This document shows, piece after piece, positions 17,012 through 25,732 of a DNA stretch of 64,000 nucleotides. The notes below the pieces were generated by a model that was not told where the DNA came from, did not search any database, and was given only the letters and a program-made list of their open reading frames with translations. Source of the stretch: Mangrovicella endophytica (GTDB taxonomy: Bacteria; Pseudomonadota; Alphaproteobacteria; Rhizobiales; Rhizobiaceae); assembly GCF_002893625.1 (NCBI RefSeq), contig NZ_PKMZ01000001.1, forward strand, positions 1,054,001 through 1,118,000. Reading direction: 5' to 3'. A program made the position numbers and the translations under genes. Positions within the stretch are counted from its first letter, which is position 1, and every line of letters begins with the position of its first letter.

Positions 17012-18663
17012 CGCGACGCACCTTTCATGGAGAAGGCGAGATGCTTCTCGCCCGGCCGGCTGCGGCAGGCGGCAAAGGCATCGAGCTTGGCGTCGTAGAC
17101 CTGCGTGGCGACGTCGGCCAGCCCCAGCAGCGTGTGGAAGAGATTGTCGTGTGACAGCGGCTGGTCGCGCAGCTGGGTGACGCAGTCGCCATCAAGGCCC
17201 GACGCCTCTTTGTAGGCGCCGGAGAACCACGCGATCATGGGCACATGAGTCTGCGTGGACGGCGCCATGAAATACGGCATGGCGTGCAGGTAGATGCCGT
17301 TTTCGCCAAGCGACTCGCCGTGGTCGGACACATAGAGCATCGAGCTTGCGAGGTCCGGCCGGCTGTTCAGGAGATCGACGATCTCGGCAAGGACATGGTC
17401 GGTGTAGAGGATCGTGTTGTCATAGGCATTGACGATCTCCTCCCGCTTGCAGTCGGCGAATTCGGCCGTGCGGCAATCCGGACGGAACGTGCGAAAGCCA
17501 TCGGGATAGCGGCGGTAGTAGGAGGGCCCGTGGCTTCCGAGCTGGTGCAGAACGATCACCGTGTCGCCACGCGTCCGGGTCAGCTCGCCCCGCAGTCGAT
17601 CAACGAGGATGTCGTCAAGGCATTCGCCGCCGCGGCAGAAGCGCGGATCGTAGCTGTCAGGCAGGAATTCATAGGGGACCCGCGCCGCGACCCCCATCGA
17701 GCCGGTATCGTTGTCGAACCAGCTGACCTTGGCGCCACCACGCTGCAGCACGTCGGTGACGTTCTCGCTCGACCGGGCGCTGCTGGAGGAATAGCCGGCA
17801 CGCGTCAGGTTCGAGAACATGCAAGGGACCGACACGGCCGTCGAGGTTCCACAGCTCGAGACGTTCCGGAACGAGGTGACGCCGCGTGTCCGAAGTTCGG
17901 GCGTGGTGTCGCGGCTGTAGCCGTTCAGCCCGAAATTCAAGGCTCGGGCCGTCTCGCCGATGACGACGACCGTCACCATCGGCCGACGCGACGCCGTGGC
18001 TCGTTCGCCCGGATGCGCGTCCGTGCCGAGAGGCTTGGCGACGATGTCGCGCTCCGCCATCTGGCGCTTGACGTATTTGACCGTCGCGACGAGGGGAGCT
18101 GCCGGATTGAAGGTGCCCAGCAGATCGCCATGGTTGCGGAAGGTGGAGGAAAAGGCGGGGTAGCAGAGCAGCGTCAGAGCGAGCGAGACAAGCAGGCTCG
18201 GAAAGACCACGAGGCTGTTCTGCCTGAACTTGGCCCACCAGGTGCGATGCTCGATCTTCACCATCAGCAGGAGCGCGGACGGCAGGAGGCCATAAGCCAC
18301 AAGATGAAGAAGGAACCGGGAGGTCAGCAGTTGACCCGCTTCGGTCGAGGTGGTGAGGGCGACATTGGCGATCATCTCCCGGTCGATCATGATCCCGAAG
18401 CTGTCGACGAAATAGGATGCAACCGCCGAGACGAGGATAACGAAGATCAGGAGCGGCTTGACCACGAACTTCACAGACAAGCTGACCAGAGCCGCCGTCA
18501 TCAGGAGGAAAAGCGCGGTGCCGAGCGCAGCCAGCTGATATTCGTGACCGTCTAGATAGACGGCGCCCTTCCGCCAGAACGTACGGTTAAGCACGATGAT
18601 GACGTACAACGAGACAAGGATGATGACCGGGACGGTCTCGAGGGTAGGGCGTTTCATGCGCAT
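17008..18663 (-). CDS. eptA: Lipid A phosphoethanolamine transferase (EptA family)
   Basis: A 551-residue inner-membrane enzyme that moves phosphoethanolamine from PE onto lipid A, lowering surface charge and typically raising cationic-peptide resistance. Five hydrophobic helices fill residues 11-170, then a periplasmic alkaline-phosphatase-fold domain with GETARALNFGLNGY (metal ligand Glu), the nucleophile region SCGTSTAVSVPCMFS with Thr275 flanked by Cys271 and Cys281, and SDHGESLGENGIYLH. ATG 18663 is preferred; TTG 18666 and ATG 18657 are possible. It heads a three-gene overlapping operon, divergent from an OmpR-type two-component pair. The glycan acceptor is inferred from the family. Confidence 0.93.
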   Translation of the reverse strand: MRMKRPTLETVPVIILVSLYVIIVLNRTFWRKGAVYLDGHEYQLAALGTALFLLMTAALVSLSVKFVVKPLLIFVILVSAVASYFVDSFGIMIDREMIANVALTTSTEAGQLLTSRFLLHLVAYGLLPSALLLMVKIEHRTWWAKFRQNSLVVFPSLLVSLALTLLCYPAFSSTFRNHGDLLGTFNPAAPLVATVKYVKRQMAERDIVAKPLGTDAHPGERATASRRPMVTVVVIGETARALNFGLNGYSRDTTPELRTRGVTSFRNVSSCGTSTAVSVPCMFSNLTRAGYSSSSARSSENVTDVLQRGGAKVSWFDNDTGSMGVAARVPYEFLPDSYDPRFCRGGECLDDILVDRLRGELTRTRGDTVIVLHQLGSHGPSYYRRYPDGFRTFRPDCRTAEFADCKREEIVNAYDNTILYTDHVLAEIVDLLNSRPDLASSMLYVSDHGESLGENGIYLHAMPYFMAPSTQTHVPMIAWFSGAYKEASGLDGDCVTQLRDQPLSHDNLFHTLLGLADVATQVYDAKLDAFAACRSRPGEKHLAFSMKGASR

Positions 18664-18740
18664 CAATGCTGGGCCTGCAAGCGAACGGCGTGAGCTTGGT
18701 GCAGCTTAGCGGTGCATCCTCGTCGCCACGTCGCCGGAAC

Positions 18741-18762
18741 TATACGGTTTGGTATATTTGGG
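18741..18762. promoter_or_regulatory. Tandem TATA-TTTGG repeat between eptA and the divergent regulator gene
   Basis: TATACGGTTTGG is followed directly by TATATTTGGG, two similar units 12 bases apart in the 154-base gap between divergent eptA and the regulator gene. OmpR-family proteins bind tandem half-sites about one helical turn apart, so this may be the operator; the T/A-rich hexamers could also be -10 elements. Evidence is by eye only. Confidence 0.4.
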
Positions 18763-18817
18763 AATCATCGCGCCTCTCCCCCTTGCGGCGCTCTGCCGCC
18801 AGTGCAGGAGAGGGTGC

Positions 18818-19498
18818 TTGAAGATCCTCCTGATCGAAGATGACGATGCGACGGCCGGCTATATCGGCGCGGGACTGCGGGAGGAGGGCCACGAGGTTGA
18901 CCATGTCGCGACCGGCACCTTCGGATTGGAACTCGGTCTGACGCGGGCTTACGACGTCGCGATCGTTGACCGGATGCTTCCCGGGCTGGATGGACTGTCG
19001 CTGCTGCGAGCGCTCCGCGCGGCCGGCCGCAGCCTGCCGGCGATCTTTCTGACGGCCGTCAGTGGGATCGACGACCGCGTCGAGGGGCTCGAAGCCGGCG
19101 CGGACGATTACCTGCTCAAGCCGTTTGCCTTCTCCGAGCTGCTGGCCCGCATCAACGCGCTGACGCGTCGGGCGACCCCGGAGCGCCGGGAGGAGACCAT
19201 CCTGCGCGTCGGCGACCTCGAGATGAACCTGATCGCACGCACGGTCCAGCGCGGCGGCCGAATCATTGAGCTGCAACCGCGGGAGTTCCGGCTGCTCGAA
19301 TACATGATGCGCAACCGTGGCCGGGTCCTCACCCGAACCATGCTCCTGGAGCGGGTCTGGGAGTTCCACTTCGACCCGAAGACCAACGTGGTGGAAACGC
19401 ATGTGAGCCGGCTGCGGGCCAAGGTCGATCGCCCCTTCGATGCCGACATGATCCGCACCATCCGCGGATCGGGCTATATTCTCGATGTCGTACCGTAG
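18818..19498 (+). CDS. OmpR/PhoB-family response regulator
   Basis: A 226-residue regulator with a receiver domain (acidic DDD at residues 8-10, phospho-acceptor Asp51 in IVDRMLPG, Lys in LLKPF) and a C-terminal winged-helix DNA-binding domain with LQPREFRLLEYMMRN and RGSGYILD. I chose TTG 18818, giving the usual start KILLIEDD and preceded by GGAGAGGG; an upstream frame from 18749 adds unlikely residues. Its last 14 bases overlap the sensor kinase gene. Facing the eptA-dgkA operon, it may regulate lipid A modification in the manner of PmrA, which is inference from position. Confidence 0.92.
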   Translation: MKILLIEDDDATAGYIGAGLREEGHEVDHVATGTFGLELGLTRAYDVAIVDRMLPGLDGLSLLRALRAAGRSLPAIFLTAVSGIDDRVEGLEAGADDYLLKPFAFSELLARINALTRRATPERREETILRVGDLEMNLIARTVQRGGRIIELQPREFRLLEYMMRNRGRVLTRTMLLERVWEFHFDPKTNVVETHVSRLRAKVDRPFDADMIRTIRGSGYILDVVP

Positions 19499-20849
19499 CC
19501 GCTTCCGTACCACGTCGTTCCGGCTGGCGATCGCCTACGGCCTGCTGTTCGCCGTCTCCTCGCTGGTGACGCTCGCCTTCACCTATCTGGCGACCACCAG
19601 CCGCCTCGACCGGGTGATGTTCGGCTCCACGACGGGCGACATGAGCATCTTCCGGCGGTCCTACGCCGATGAAGGTGCTGCCGGGCTCCGCGACGAAGTG
19701 AGGGAGCACACCGACAGCGCGCCGCCCGACCGCTTCTTCCTGCTGCTGGACCCGCAGGGTCGGCACATCGGAGGCAACTTGCCGGCCGAGGCCTGGCGAT
19801 CAGGCGAGGCTGTCATCCCGTTCCCGTCCGAGGGCGGGCGAGGGGTCGCATCGCCACATGGCGCCGATCTCTACGTGCTGGGCGAAACGCTTGGAGGGTA
19901 CCGCGTTCTGTCGGCTCGGCGCTCCGACATCGCGGAGGAGTTCGAAGACGTTCTCCTCACGGCACTTCTTTCCGGCTGCGTCGTCACCCTCGTTCTGGCC
20001 CTTGCCGGCGGCTACGTCGTCGGGCTCGGTCCGACCCGGCAGGTCGACGCCATCGCCTCGACAACCAACGCCATCGTTCAGGGACGTCTGGATCTCAGGC
20101 TCCCTGTCGTCGGCAAGGGCAATGAGCTCGACCGTTTGGCGAGCGACATCAACGTGATGCTCGATCGTATCGAGACTCTGGTTGATAGTCTTCGGCAGGT
20201 TTCGACGGATATCGCCCATGATCTGCGCACCCCCTTGTCGCGGTTGCGGCAGAGTCTGGAGCGCGCCGGCAAGCGTCACGTCGGGGCTGAGTTCGAGGAA
20301 GTGCTGCAGGGTGCGATTGCGGAAGTGGATGCGATCATCGCCACCTTCGACGCGCTCCTGCGCATCGCTCAGCTTGACTCGGGAGCGAGGCGCGCCCGCT
20401 TCCAGGACGTCAACCTCTCCGCACTGGGCGGGCGCCTGGCAGATGCCTATGAGGATGTCGTCATCGATGCCGGCCACAGCTTCTCGGCGTCGATCGCGAC
20501 CGACATCCATGTTTTCGGGGATGCGGATCTCCTGGTGCAGGCACTCGCAAACCTGATCGAGAATGCCGTGACGCATGTTCCGCCGCCGGGACATATCGAG
20601 CTGTCCATATCGACAGAAGAAGGCGCCGTCATCGCGGAAGTCGCCGACAACGGCCCCGGCATTCCCGCCGATGAACGCGACAAGGTCTTTCGGCGGCTCT
20701 ACAGGCTGGATCGGAGCCGCGGAACGCCCGGCCACGGTCTGGGGCTCAGCCTCGTTGCGTCGATCGTCGAGCTCCACGGCGCCAGGATCGTGGCTGAAGA
20801 CCGGCAGCCCGGCCTCGCCATGCGCATCATCATGACAGCGCCTGGATAG
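19485..20849 (+). CDS. Sensor histidine kinase
   Basis: A 454-residue membrane kinase. Transmembrane helices at about residues 13-35 and 156-181 enclose a periplasmic sensor of about 120 residues with no evident metal-binding cluster. A HAMP linker follows, then the H-box DIAHDLRTPLSRLR (His245), N-box NLIENAVTHV, G1 DNGPGIP and G2 GHGLGLSL. It overlaps the response regulator by 14 bases, so the two are translated together. The signal is unknown; if the pair acts like PmrAB, cationic peptides, metals or pH are candidates. Confidence 0.93.
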   Translation: MSYRSRFRTTSFRLAIAYGLLFAVSSLVTLAFTYLATTSRLDRVMFGSTTGDMSIFRRSYADEGAAGLRDEVREHTDSAPPDRFFLLLDPQGRHIGGNLPAEAWRSGEAVIPFPSEGGRGVASPHGADLYVLGETLGGYRVLSARRSDIAEEFEDVLLTALLSGCVVTLVLALAGGYVVGLGPTRQVDAIASTTNAIVQGRLDLRLPVVGKGNELDRLASDINVMLDRIETLVDSLRQVSTDIAHDLRTPLSRLRQSLERAGKRHVGAEFEEVLQGAIAEVDAIIATFDALLRIAQLDSGARRARFQDVNLSALGGRLADAYEDVVIDAGHSFSASIATDIHVFGDADLLVQALANLIENAVTHVPPPGHIELSISTEEGAVIAEVADNGPGIPADERDKVFRRLYRLDRSRGTPGHGLGLSLVASIVELHGARIVAEDRQPGLAMRIIMTAPG

Positions 20850-21131
20850 GCCGGCGCTGAATGACGCCTTTGTCGAGGCGCTCGAAGGCAGTAGCGGCGG
20901 GTGCCCCCCCCGGGGAGCGCACCGGAAGGCGTCGAACTCGACAATTGCCGTGAGCTGCGGCCTCGCATGCCGTGTCATGCCGGGCATGCGAGCGGGACGC
21001 TACCGGAACGGTTGACGCGGCGATCCACCGGGCGGTAAAGCCGACTGGCTGAAAGCGATACGTAGCAACGCGGTAGCAGAGGCTGTTTCGGGCCCCAGCT
21101 CACGCTGAAGAACAGTACGATTTCACAGCAC

Positions 21132-21221
21132 GGATGGGTGGCCGAGTGGTTGATGGCACCGGTCTTGAAAACCGGCAGGCGGGGAACCGTCTCGTGGGTT
21201 CAAATCCCACCCCATCCGCCA
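21132..21221 (+). tRNA. tRNA-Ser (anticodon UGA)
   Basis: A 90-base tRNA with acceptor arms GGATGGG and CCCATCC, discriminator G and encoded CCA. The anticodon stem is ACCGGTC-type around loop CTTGAAA, giving anticodon TGA for serine. A long variable arm (GGCGGGGAACCGTCTC region) is typical of class II tRNA-Ser, and the T-loop reads GGTTCAAATCC. Confidence 0.97.
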
Positions 21222-21609
21222 GGAACTCGGCGTAAGACGCTCAAGCTCCTCGTCTTTTCGGCAGCGCCGATCAGCAGATCCCATTATGATCGCTGCCTGC
21301 CGATACCGATCAACCTTCGACGAGTGAGACGCCGCGGTATGGCCCCTTTGGCCAGCATCCCAGCAGTGTATTTACGATTGTGGACGCGGATGCGCCGGAG
21401 CTGCGTCTTTGCACCTACCACGCCCGTTCCGATCGAGGATGCGTACAAAGGCTTCGCTGAAAACCTGAAACCGGTTGTGCCGAACGGAGCTCCGTAGCAC
21501 GGTCTCAGAAGGGGAGACGCCAGACAAGGCACTTTACACTTGCGCCTGAGGCCGATGCGACGCGCTACGGCAGCTTCCTGATGCGCACCGAGGTTCAAAG
21601 CAGTCTGGC
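21222..21609. other. Gene-free region after tRNA-Ser
   Basis: These 388 bases hold no frame I can support; the open frame that runs out of the tRNA is a known type of artefact. I looked for a repeat of the tRNA 3' end that would mark an integration site and did not find one here or in the next 10 kb. Confidence 0.45.
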
Positions 21610-22449
21610 ATGAAGATCATACTCCACGTCGGCGTCCACAAGACGGGGACCTCTGCCCTTCAGGGACTTCTTCACACCAACCGCGAGCGCCTTCGCAGGC
21701 AAGGTGTCTGGTATGACCCACCGGAAGGCGAGAAGAATCACTCGTCCCGCGTCTTCCACTTTCGACCGGGAGAGACGTACTCGCCGACCGTCTTCCGGGA
21801 CAGCCTGACGGAGATCGCGGGCAGAGGTTGCCCGGTCTACCTCATGAGTTCCGAGGTGTTCCTCGAGCGCCCGTTTGACATGGAAGCCTTTGCGCGCAGC
21901 ATCGAAGGGTTCGAGACGGAGGTCATCGCCTATCTCCGCGCCTCGGACGACCTTATCGTCTCCGCTTATAATCAGCTTGTCCGCACGAACGGCTGGACCT
22001 TACCCATTCAGGCGGAACTTCCCTACGATCCCAGCTACCGAATCCTGTGGCCTTGGATAAGGGACCCGTGGAAGGTGACGCTTGCGCCATACGATCCGAA
22101 GCAATGGCCGGACGAGAACATCTTCCTAGACTTCCTCTCGATGCTGAAGGTGTCCACCGCCGGAATGGATATCGTCGCAAGCCAAGAAGACGCCAACCGA
22201 AGCCTGCCGGCACCGCTGATCGAGGTGATGCGAGCGGCCAACATCGTCGGCATTTCGGGTGAGCAGAGGGCCTTGCTGCTGACGGCGCTCCATGAACTCC
22301 ATCGGGCAAGGCCTGATCTCTATCCCGACGGCGAACTTCTGACTGCCGTCGAGCGACGTGACTACCGGCTCATGTTCACCGAATATGCCGATGCCTGTAG
22401 ACCCTTCTACCGGCCCGGGTTCGACGAGCGTTTTCTTCTCCCCTCTTAG
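21610..22449 (+). CDS. Sulfotransferase-like P-loop protein
   Basis: A 279-residue protein whose N-terminus HVGVHKTGTSALQGLL matches the 5'-phosphosulfate-binding loop of PAPS-dependent sulfotransferases, with a plausible second site YLRASDDLIVSAYNQLVRT near residue 115. No signal peptide, so it is cytoplasmic. Such genes often decorate surface polysaccharides and occur in accessory DNA. The ribosome binding site is poor, and wording of codons looks less GC3-biased than the neighbours, suggesting possible horizontal origin next to the tRNA gene. Acceptor is unknown. Confidence 0.75.
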   Translation: MKIILHVGVHKTGTSALQGLLHTNRERLRRQGVWYDPPEGEKNHSSRVFHFRPGETYSPTVFRDSLTEIAGRGCPVYLMSSEVFLERPFDMEAFARSIEGFETEVIAYLRASDDLIVSAYNQLVRTNGWTLPIQAELPYDPSYRILWPWIRDPWKVTLAPYDPKQWPDENIFLDFLSMLKVSTAGMDIVASQEDANRSLPAPLIEVMRAANIVGISGEQRALLLTALHELHRARPDLYPDGELLTAVERRDYRLMFTEYADACRPFYRPGFDERFLLPS

Positions 22450-22470
22450 GTCGGTCCTTGCCTGCCATAA

Positions 22471-22494
22471 CAAGCCGCCCACCCGGGCGGCTTG
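22471..22494. terminator. Strong hairpin between convergent genes
   Basis: CAAGCCGCCC and GGGCGGCTTG form a perfect 10-bp stem with a 4-base loop, 22 bases after the sulfotransferase stop. It can serve both convergent genes; T tracts are weak. Confidence 0.55.
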
Positions 22495-22495
22495 T

Positions 22496-22518
22496 AGGGA
22501 CGCTCTGCTGGCGTCCCT
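22496..22518. terminator. Second tandem hairpin between the same convergent genes
   Basis: AGGGACGC and GCGTCCCT form a perfect 8-bp stem with a 7-base loop directly after the first hairpin. A third short stem (GCTCC/GGAGC) follows at 22531-22544. Confidence 0.4.
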
Positions 22519-22576
22519 GCTGGGCATCTGGCTCCTCAGGGAGCGCGTGCGCGTGCGCGTCTCTGTGCCGCCGCGA

Positions 22577-24844
22577 TCAGCCCGAGGTTTCGGCGGCGAG
22601 CTGCGGCACAAAGGGCAAGCTGCGCAGCCGCTTGCCGGTCGCGGCGAAGATCGCATTGCCAAGTACCGGCGCTGCCGAAACCGTGGCCGTTTCGCCCATG
22701 CCGCCAGGATCTTCCGTGCTCGGCACGATGTGCACCTCGACAGGGATGCTCTCGTTCATCCGCAGCTGGCCGTACTCCTCGAAGCTCGTCTGGACGACCC
22801 GCCCGTTCTCGATCTCGATGCCGTTGTAGAGTGCTGCGGAAAGGCCGAAGAGAAGGCCGCCCTCGACCTGTGCATGGACCGTGTCCGGATTGACGACATG
22901 GCCGCAGTCCACCGCCGCGATCGCGCGCTTGAGCTTGACCGCGCCATCCTGCGCAACGGAGATGTCGAGCACGACCGCGATGTAGCTGCCGAAGGAGACG
23001 TGCAGCGCGACGCCACGCCCTTCGCCCGCGACCTTCTTCGCCGCCGGATCCCAGCCGGCCTTCTCCGCTGCCAGCTTCAGGACGCCGGCCGCGCGCGGAT
23101 TGTTGGCGAGAAGCATGGACCGGTACTCGACAGGATCCTTGCCTGCGGCAAGGGCCAGTTCGTCCATGAAGCTCTCGACCACGAAGATGTTGTGCGTCGG
23201 CCCGACGCCCCGCCACCAGGAAACCGGCACCGGAGGGTCCTTGCGCACCCAATCGACGAGCAGCGTCGGGAAGCCGTAAGGCGGCTCGGCAGCGCCCTCG
23301 ACCGCATCGGAGTCGAGCGTGCCGTCCGGCAGGCCCGTCGGCAGGTACGAGCCGAGCACCGAGCCGCCGGTGACGTGATCGATCCACGCGACCGGCATGC
23401 CGTCCTCGCCGAGCCCCGCGGCGATCCGGTCGTAATAAGCCGGGCGATAGAGGTCGTGGGCGAAGTCCTCCTCGCGCGACCAGACGACCTTGACGGGATA
23501 GTCCACCTGCCGCGCGATCTGGACGGCCTGCGCGACGTAGTCCGCCTCCAGCCGCCGGCCGAAACCGCCGCCGATGAGGTGGTTGTGGAGGATCACCTTC
23601 TCGGCGGGTATGTTCAGGATCTTGGCGGCCAACGCCTGCGCGGCGGTGGGCACCTGTGTGCCGCACCAAATCTCGCATCCGCCGTCGCGCACGTGCACGA
23701 GGCAGTTGATCGGCTCCATCGTGGCGTGCGCGAGGAAGGGCAGTCGATAGACCGCCTCGACCTTTTTAGGTGCGGCGTCGAAGGCGGCCTGCGCCTGTCC
23801 TTCCTGCTTGGCAAGAATCGGCTTGCCCGTCTCTGACGAAACCTTCAGGTCCGCGAAGATCGTATCCGTGGTGAGGCCGGCATTCGGCCCCTCCTGCCAT
23901 TCGATCTGAAGGGCGTCGACGCCCTGGCGCGCCGCCCAGTAGTGATCGCCGGTCACCGCCACGGCGTTGTCGAGTTTCACGACGTCGCGCACGCCCGGCA
24001 CCGCACGCGCCGCCGCCTCATCGACGCGGCCGAGCTTGCCTCCGAAGATCGGAGATGCCGAAACCGTGGCGATCTTCATGCCCTCGACCTTGGCGTCGAT
24101 GCCGAAAACCGCCGTTCCATCCGTCTTGCCGCGGCCTTCGACGCGCGGCACGGGCGTCCCCACGAGCCGGAAGCGGGCAGGGTCCTTCAAGGGGACGTCG
24201 GTCGGGATCGGCAGCTTGGCGGCGTCCTCGACGAGTTCGGCATAGGTCGCCGACCGCCCACCCGAATTCGCGGAAACGACCCCGCGCGCCACCGTCAACT
24301 CCGTTGCCTCGACGCCCCAGCGCTGCGCCGCGGCCTGGACGAGCATCGTGCGGGCGGCCGCACCTGCTTGGCGCAGCGGCACCCAGGTGGAGCGGATCGA
24401 GGTGGAACCGCCGGTGGTCTGCGACTGAAGCAGCGGCTGCTTGTAAAGGTCCTCGTTCGGAGGCGCCGGCAGGACGGAGACCTGGTCGAGGTCGACCTCC
24501 AGTTCCTCGGCGATCAACATGGCCTCTGCCGTGTGGATGCCCTGTCCCATCTCGATATTGGGGATCAGCAGCGAGATCTTGCCCGCCGGGTCGATGCGCA
24601 CGAAGCCGCCGGGTGCAAAGCCCTGGAAGGCATCTCCCGTGTCGCCGCCCTCGACCTGTCCCTCGATGGCATGAAGGCTTGGTTGCTCGCCGCCATGCGC
24701 CCAGACCTTGCGGCCGAGCGGTGAAAAGGCGAAGGCAATGGTGAGGCCGCCGCCGAGCAGGCCGCGGCGGCTGAGCCGAAGATCGGCCCGCGGAGAAGCT
24801 GAGGCAGCTGCGGCGCGGGTCGCGGATGCGAGGGAATCGCCCAT
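22577..24844 (-). CDS. Molybdenum-containing aldehyde oxidase/dehydrogenase large subunit (IorB-like, Tat-exported)
   Basis: A 755-residue molybdopterin subunit of the xanthine dehydrogenase family, closest in layout to isoquinoline 1-oxidoreductase beta and membrane aldehyde dehydrogenases. The N-terminus carries a twin-arginine signal (LSRRGLLGGGLTIAFAF). Cofactor-contact motifs are visible: GGGFGRRLEADYV, LQSQTTGGSTSIR, WWRGVGPTHNIFV, and PGGMGETATVSAAPVLGNA with the catalytic Glu near the C-terminus. ATG 24844 follows a GAGAGGAGA site; a longer frame to 25090 overlaps the small subunit and is rejected. It lies 19 bases after the iron-sulfur subunit gene. A periplasmic aldehyde- or N-heterocycle oxidising role is inferred. 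No cytochrome subunit gene is adjacent. Confidence 0.92.
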   Translation of the reverse strand: MGDSLASATRAAAASASPRADLRLSRRGLLGGGLTIAFAFSPLGRKVWAHGGEQPSLHAIEGQVEGGDTGDAFQGFAPGGFVRIDPAGKISLLIPNIEMGQGIHTAEAMLIAEELEVDLDQVSVLPAPPNEDLYKQPLLQSQTTGGSTSIRSTWVPLRQAGAAARTMLVQAAAQRWGVEATELTVARGVVSANSGGRSATYAELVEDAAKLPIPTDVPLKDPARFRLVGTPVPRVEGRGKTDGTAVFGIDAKVEGMKIATVSASPIFGGKLGRVDEAAARAVPGVRDVVKLDNAVAVTGDHYWAARQGVDALQIEWQEGPNAGLTTDTIFADLKVSSETGKPILAKQEGQAQAAFDAAPKKVEAVYRLPFLAHATMEPINCLVHVRDGGCEIWCGTQVPTAAQALAAKILNIPAEKVILHNHLIGGGFGRRLEADYVAQAVQIARQVDYPVKVVWSREEDFAHDLYRPAYYDRIAAGLGEDGMPVAWIDHVTGGSVLGSYLPTGLPDGTLDSDAVEGAAEPPYGFPTLLVDWVRKDPPVPVSWWRGVGPTHNIFVVESFMDELALAAGKDPVEYRSMLLANNPRAAGVLKLAAEKAGWDPAAKKVAGEGRGVALHVSFGSYIAVVLDISVAQDGAVKLKRAIAAVDCGHVVNPDTVHAQVEGGLLFGLSAALYNGIEIENGRVVQTSFEEYGQLRMNESIPVEVHIVPSTEDPGGMGETATVSAAPVLGNAIFAATGKRLRSLPFVPQLAAETSG

Positions 24845-24863
24845 GGGAACCGTCTCCTCTCGG

Positions 24864-25316
24864 TCAGGCCTTGGCCGCGGTCTTGATCGCGGCGCGGATA
24901 CGCGGATAGGTTCCGCAGCGACAGATATTGCCCGACATGGCCTCATCGATGGCCGCATCGTCGGGGGCGGGGTTGGAGCCCAGGAGGGCGGCCGCCGACA
25001 TGATCTGCCCGCTCTGGCAATAGCCGCACTGCACGACCTGATGCTCCAGCCAGGCCGCCTGAACGCGTCCACCCGGCGCCGTCGCCCCAACGCCCTCGAT
25101 CGTCACGACCTCGGAACCGACCACCGTCGAGGCCGGCGTCACGCAGGAGCGCACCGCCTGTCCATCGACATGCACGGTGCAGGCGCCGCATTGGGCGACA
25201 CCGCAGCCGAACTTGGTGCCGGTCATGCCGAGCACGTCGCGCAGCACCCAGAGCAGCGGCATGTCCTCAGGAACATCGACGCTGTGGCTTTCGCCGTTGA
25301 TGGATAGATCGATCAT
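24864..25316 (-). CDS. [2Fe-2S] small subunit of the molybdenum hydroxylase (IorA-like)
   Basis: A 150-residue electron-transfer subunit with two [2Fe-2S] sites: a plant-type cluster [21 protein letters not shown] and an all-helical cluster with CGYCQSGQ and [10 protein letters not shown]. Length and motif order match IorA. ATG 25316 gives the standard start [10 protein letters not shown] and has GGAGG upstream; the frame to 25376 is unlikely. It precedes the large-subunit gene and may be exported with it via that subunit's Tat signal. Confidence 0.93.
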   Translation of the reverse strand: MIDLSINGESHSVDVPEDMPLLWVLRDVLGMTGTKFGCGVAQCGACTVHVDGQAVRSCVTPASTVVGSEVVTIEGVGATAPGGRVQAAWLEHQVVQCGYCQSGQIMSAAALLGSNPAPDDAAIDEAMSGNICRCGTYPRIRAAIKTAAKA

Positions 25317-25732
25317 CGAGGCCTCCACACTGGCGGCAGCCTGCCAGCCCCGCCGCGCACTTTGGAATGTCTCCAACTAGCCGGCGGTCAGCCGAGATCA
25401 ATGTGGAGCCGAGCCGCTTCTCATCACGGCTACGTAATTAGACGCCCCTCGCTTCGGCTGCCCGGCCACAGACCGCTACGCCGCCTTCGCGGCCCCGCGC
25501 CTCCGGCAACGGTGCGTCTGACCTCCGGATCAGCGCTCAAATTGAAGGCGCCACAAGCTCCGGTTTCAGCTGTGATCAACGACTCCGCTCGAGCGTGCTG
25601 CCGGCATCAAGCCAACGCCATCGATGGATATTGATCGGCCGCTGAAAGGCATCGTCTGCAATTGCACCGAAGACATGGTCCGCGCGATCCCTTAAGCCGG
25701 CTGGTGCTCTCATCCAATGCGTGAAGAAGCAG
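25317..25732. other. Divergent promoter region, no gene
   Basis: These 416 bases lie between the divergent molybdenum hydroxylase operon and the hybrid kinase. No frame has codon use like its neighbours. No regulator gene for the hydroxylase is present here. Confidence 0.4.

Noticed and set aside
21138-21497. A 119-codon open frame beginning MAEWLMAPVLKTG
   Set aside because: The first part is the tRNA-Ser gene read as protein, a well-known artefact; the rest has no recognisable features.
21211-25400. Search for a duplicated tRNA-Ser 3' end (att site)
   Set aside because: No second copy of the GTTCAAATCCCACC segment was seen, so an integrated element is not supported.
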